Origin: an uncultured bacterium
GTDB lineage: Bacteria; Bipolaricaulota; Bipolaricaulia; UBA7950; UBA9294
Direction of reading: 5' to 3'
DNA: 8,090 nt
Assembly (NCBI GenBank): GCA_903859225.1
Contig: CAIOLV010000006.1
Coordinates: 1 to 8,090, forward strand
The position numbers were made by a program, and so were the translations under genes. This document shows, piece after piece, positions 6,837 to 8,090 of the stretch (its first letter is position 1; every line of letters begins with the position of its first letter). The notes below the pieces were generated by a model. It saw nothing but the letters and a program-made list of their open reading frames with translations. It was not told where the DNA came from and searched no databases.

Positions 6837-8090
6837 GTGTCTTCGTCACGGCCTTCGGGGATGTTCGGCTTCTCCGTCGTCTGGTTCGGTCAGCTGGTCT
6901 CGGTCCTCGGAAGCGGGATGTCGCAGTTTGCCCTGACGATCTGGGCGTGGCAGGTGACGGGACAGGCCACCGTCCTCGCCCTCGTCGTCTTCTTCGGTTT
7001 CTTCCCGCGGATTGTCATGACGCCGATCGCCGGTGCGCTGGTCGATCGCTGGAACCGGAAGCTGGCGATGATGTTGAGCGACCTCGCGGCCGGGCTGGCA
7101 ACCGTCGCCATCTTCGTGCTCCTTCAGATGGGGCACCTCGAGATCTGGCACCTATACGCGGCGGCTGCGTTCTCCGGCGTCTTCGGCTCGTTCCAGGTTC
7201 CTGCCTACTCCGCGTCGATCACGCTGATGGTGCCGAGAGAGCACTACACGCGCGCCGACGCGATGCTCGGGCTCGTGGAGTCTGCCTCGAGCGTCTTCGC
7301 TCCGATCGCCGCCGGCGCGCTCCTCGCGTTCACCGGAATCGGGACGATTCTCATCATCGACATCGTGACCTTCGTCTTCGCCGTCACCGTGCTCTTGTTC
7401 GTCCGCGTGCCGCAACCTTCGCGTGCTCCCTCCGAGGGGCTGGCAAAGCGAAGCCTGTGGGCCGACACCTTGCTCGGCTTCCGCTACATCTTCGCTCACC
7501 AGAGCCTGCGTGGTCTTCTCGCGCTGCTCCTTGTCGTCAACGTCACGGCGTCTGTTTGGTTCGCGCTGCTCTCGCCGTTGATTCTGGCTCGTAGCGGCGG
7601 GAACGAGCTCGCACTCGGAACCGTGCGAATGATCCTCGGGATGGGCGGAGTGGTTGGCGGGACGCTGGTCGGCATCTGGGGAGGACCGAAAAAGGGGAGG
7701 ATGAAGTGGATCCTGCTGGCGGTCGGCGCGTCGAGTCTCGTCGGCAACGTGCTCGTCGGCGTCGGCCGCGGGCTCTTCCTGTGGGCGGGAGGGTCATTCC
7801 TGGCCGAGGCCATCATGCCGATCGCGCTCGGCGCGAACCAGGCCATCTGGCAGATGAAGACGCCGGCGGAGCTTCAGGGGCGCATCTTCTCCGCCCGCAT
7901 CGTCGTGACGCAACTGGCTGCCACCCTCGCGATGATCGCCGGCGGGATCCTCGCCGACGGCGTGTTCGAGCCGCTGATGAGCGGCTCGAGTGCGTTGGCG
8001 AGGGCGCTCCGCCCACTCGTCGGCAGCGGCCCCGGAGCCGGAATCGGGCTGATGTTCGTTCTGGCAGGCCTCGTCGGGGCTGCCGCGGCC
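6837..8090 (+). CDS. MFS transporter, MFS_3/EntS-like drug or siderophore exporter family (3' end outside the window)
   Basis: A proton-driven inner-membrane exporter by family; the substrate is unknown. The 418 visible codons stay open to the right edge. The first helix pair contains F-G-Q-L-V-S-x-L-G-S-G-M and F-A-L-T-I-W-A-W. It is followed by the MFS motif-A loop G-A-L-V-D-R-W-N-R-K (about residues 66-75) between helices 2 and 3. Further landmarks are F-Q-V-P-A-Y-S-A (about 119-126), a polar central loop near 191-210, and G-F-R-Y-I-F with a second six-helix half after it. L-Q-G-R-I-F-S-A-R (about 346-354) and a G-P-G-A-G-I-G-L-M-F helix near the end are typical of the macrolide-efflux/enterobactin-exporter-like branch. 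About 11-12 membrane segments are visible, and family members are usually 420-450 residues, so little is missing. The upstream terminator suggests its own transcript. MFS assignment is strong; substrate is not predictable. Confidence 0.9.
   Translation, partial: MSSSRPSGMFGFSVVWFGQLVSVLGSGMSQFALTIWAWQVTGQATVLALVVFFGFFPRIVMTPIAGALVDRWNRKLAMMLSDLAAGLATVAIFVLLQMGHLEIWHLYAAAAFSGVFGSFQVPAYSASITLMVPREHYTRADAMLGLVESASSVFAPIAAGALLAFTGIGTILIIDIVTFVFAVTVLLFVRVPQPSRAPSEGLAKRSLWADTLLGFRYIFAHQSLRGLLALLLVVNVTASVWFALLSPLILARSGGNELALGTVRMILGMGGVVGGTLVGIWGGPKKGRMKWILLAVGASSLVGNVLVGVGRGLFLWAGGSFLAEAIMPIALGANQAIWQMKTPAELQGRIFSARIVVTQLAATLAMIAGGILADGVFEPLMSGSSALARALRPLVGSGPGAGIGLMFVLAGLVGAAAA

Noticed and set aside
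6616..6936. A 106-codon plus-strand frame covering the intergenic region
   Set aside because: It starts at TTG without a ribosome binding site, has no recognisable features, and runs out of frame into the transporter gene.
6779..7594. A 271-codon plus-strand frame overlapping the start of the transporter
   Set aside because: It is Arg-rich in another phase, whereas the frame from 6837 gives clean MFS helices and motif A and has the AAGGAGG site. The overlap is a shadow.

Overview
The window is GC-rich (roughly 60-65% by eye) and carries two genes on the + strand. They are separated by a likely intrinsic terminator and about 240 bases of untranslated sequence. Strong Shine-Dalgarno use (AAGGAGG before the second gene), GTG/TTG starts and an intrinsic terminator indicate a bacterium. 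Nothing here fixes the phylum. A giant secreted repeat protein ending in a lamin-tail domain would suit an environmental or uncultivated high-GC lineage, but that is only a weak guess.

Region 1 (2-6493) is one very large open frame, 2160 codons from the TTG at 11 and still open to the left edge. It encodes an exported, extracellular, beta-rich protein. In order it has a signal peptide, an unassigned N-terminal domain of about 128 residues, and 18 tandem Ig/cadherin-like repeats of the 'tandem-95' (Big_9/VCBS/cadherin-like) type. A short Gly-rich hinge, a lamin-tail domain (LTD) and an unassigned C-terminal beta domain of about 110 residues follow. Repeats 1-3 are each 96 residues, repeats 4-17 are each exactly 92 residues (276 bp) with no indel between copies, and repeat 18 is 93. 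Most central repeats carry an Asp-rich DPDGD loop, as expected for calcium-stiffened stalk domains. DNA-level identities at offsets of 828, 1104 and 1380 bp show that the array grew by multi-repeat duplication and recombination between copies. The likely role is a long cell-surface adhesin or stalk. I see no known anchoring or dedicated secretion signal.

Region 2 (6494-6836) is non-coding. It holds a perfect 10-bp stem followed by a pyrimidine-rich tract (likely terminator of the giant gene), several short hairpins and a strong ribosome binding site.

Region 3 (6837-8090) is the 5' 418 codons of a major facilitator superfamily (MFS) drug/siderophore-type exporter. It starts at GTG and runs off the right edge. 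The terminator implies that the two genes are separate transcription units, and nothing in the sequence links them functionally. I found no RNA genes, insertion sequences, CRISPR arrays or phage features. I do not see convincing evidence of a new multi-gene system. The notable object is the giant repeat protein: its domain combination, its strict repeat phasing and its mosaic history.
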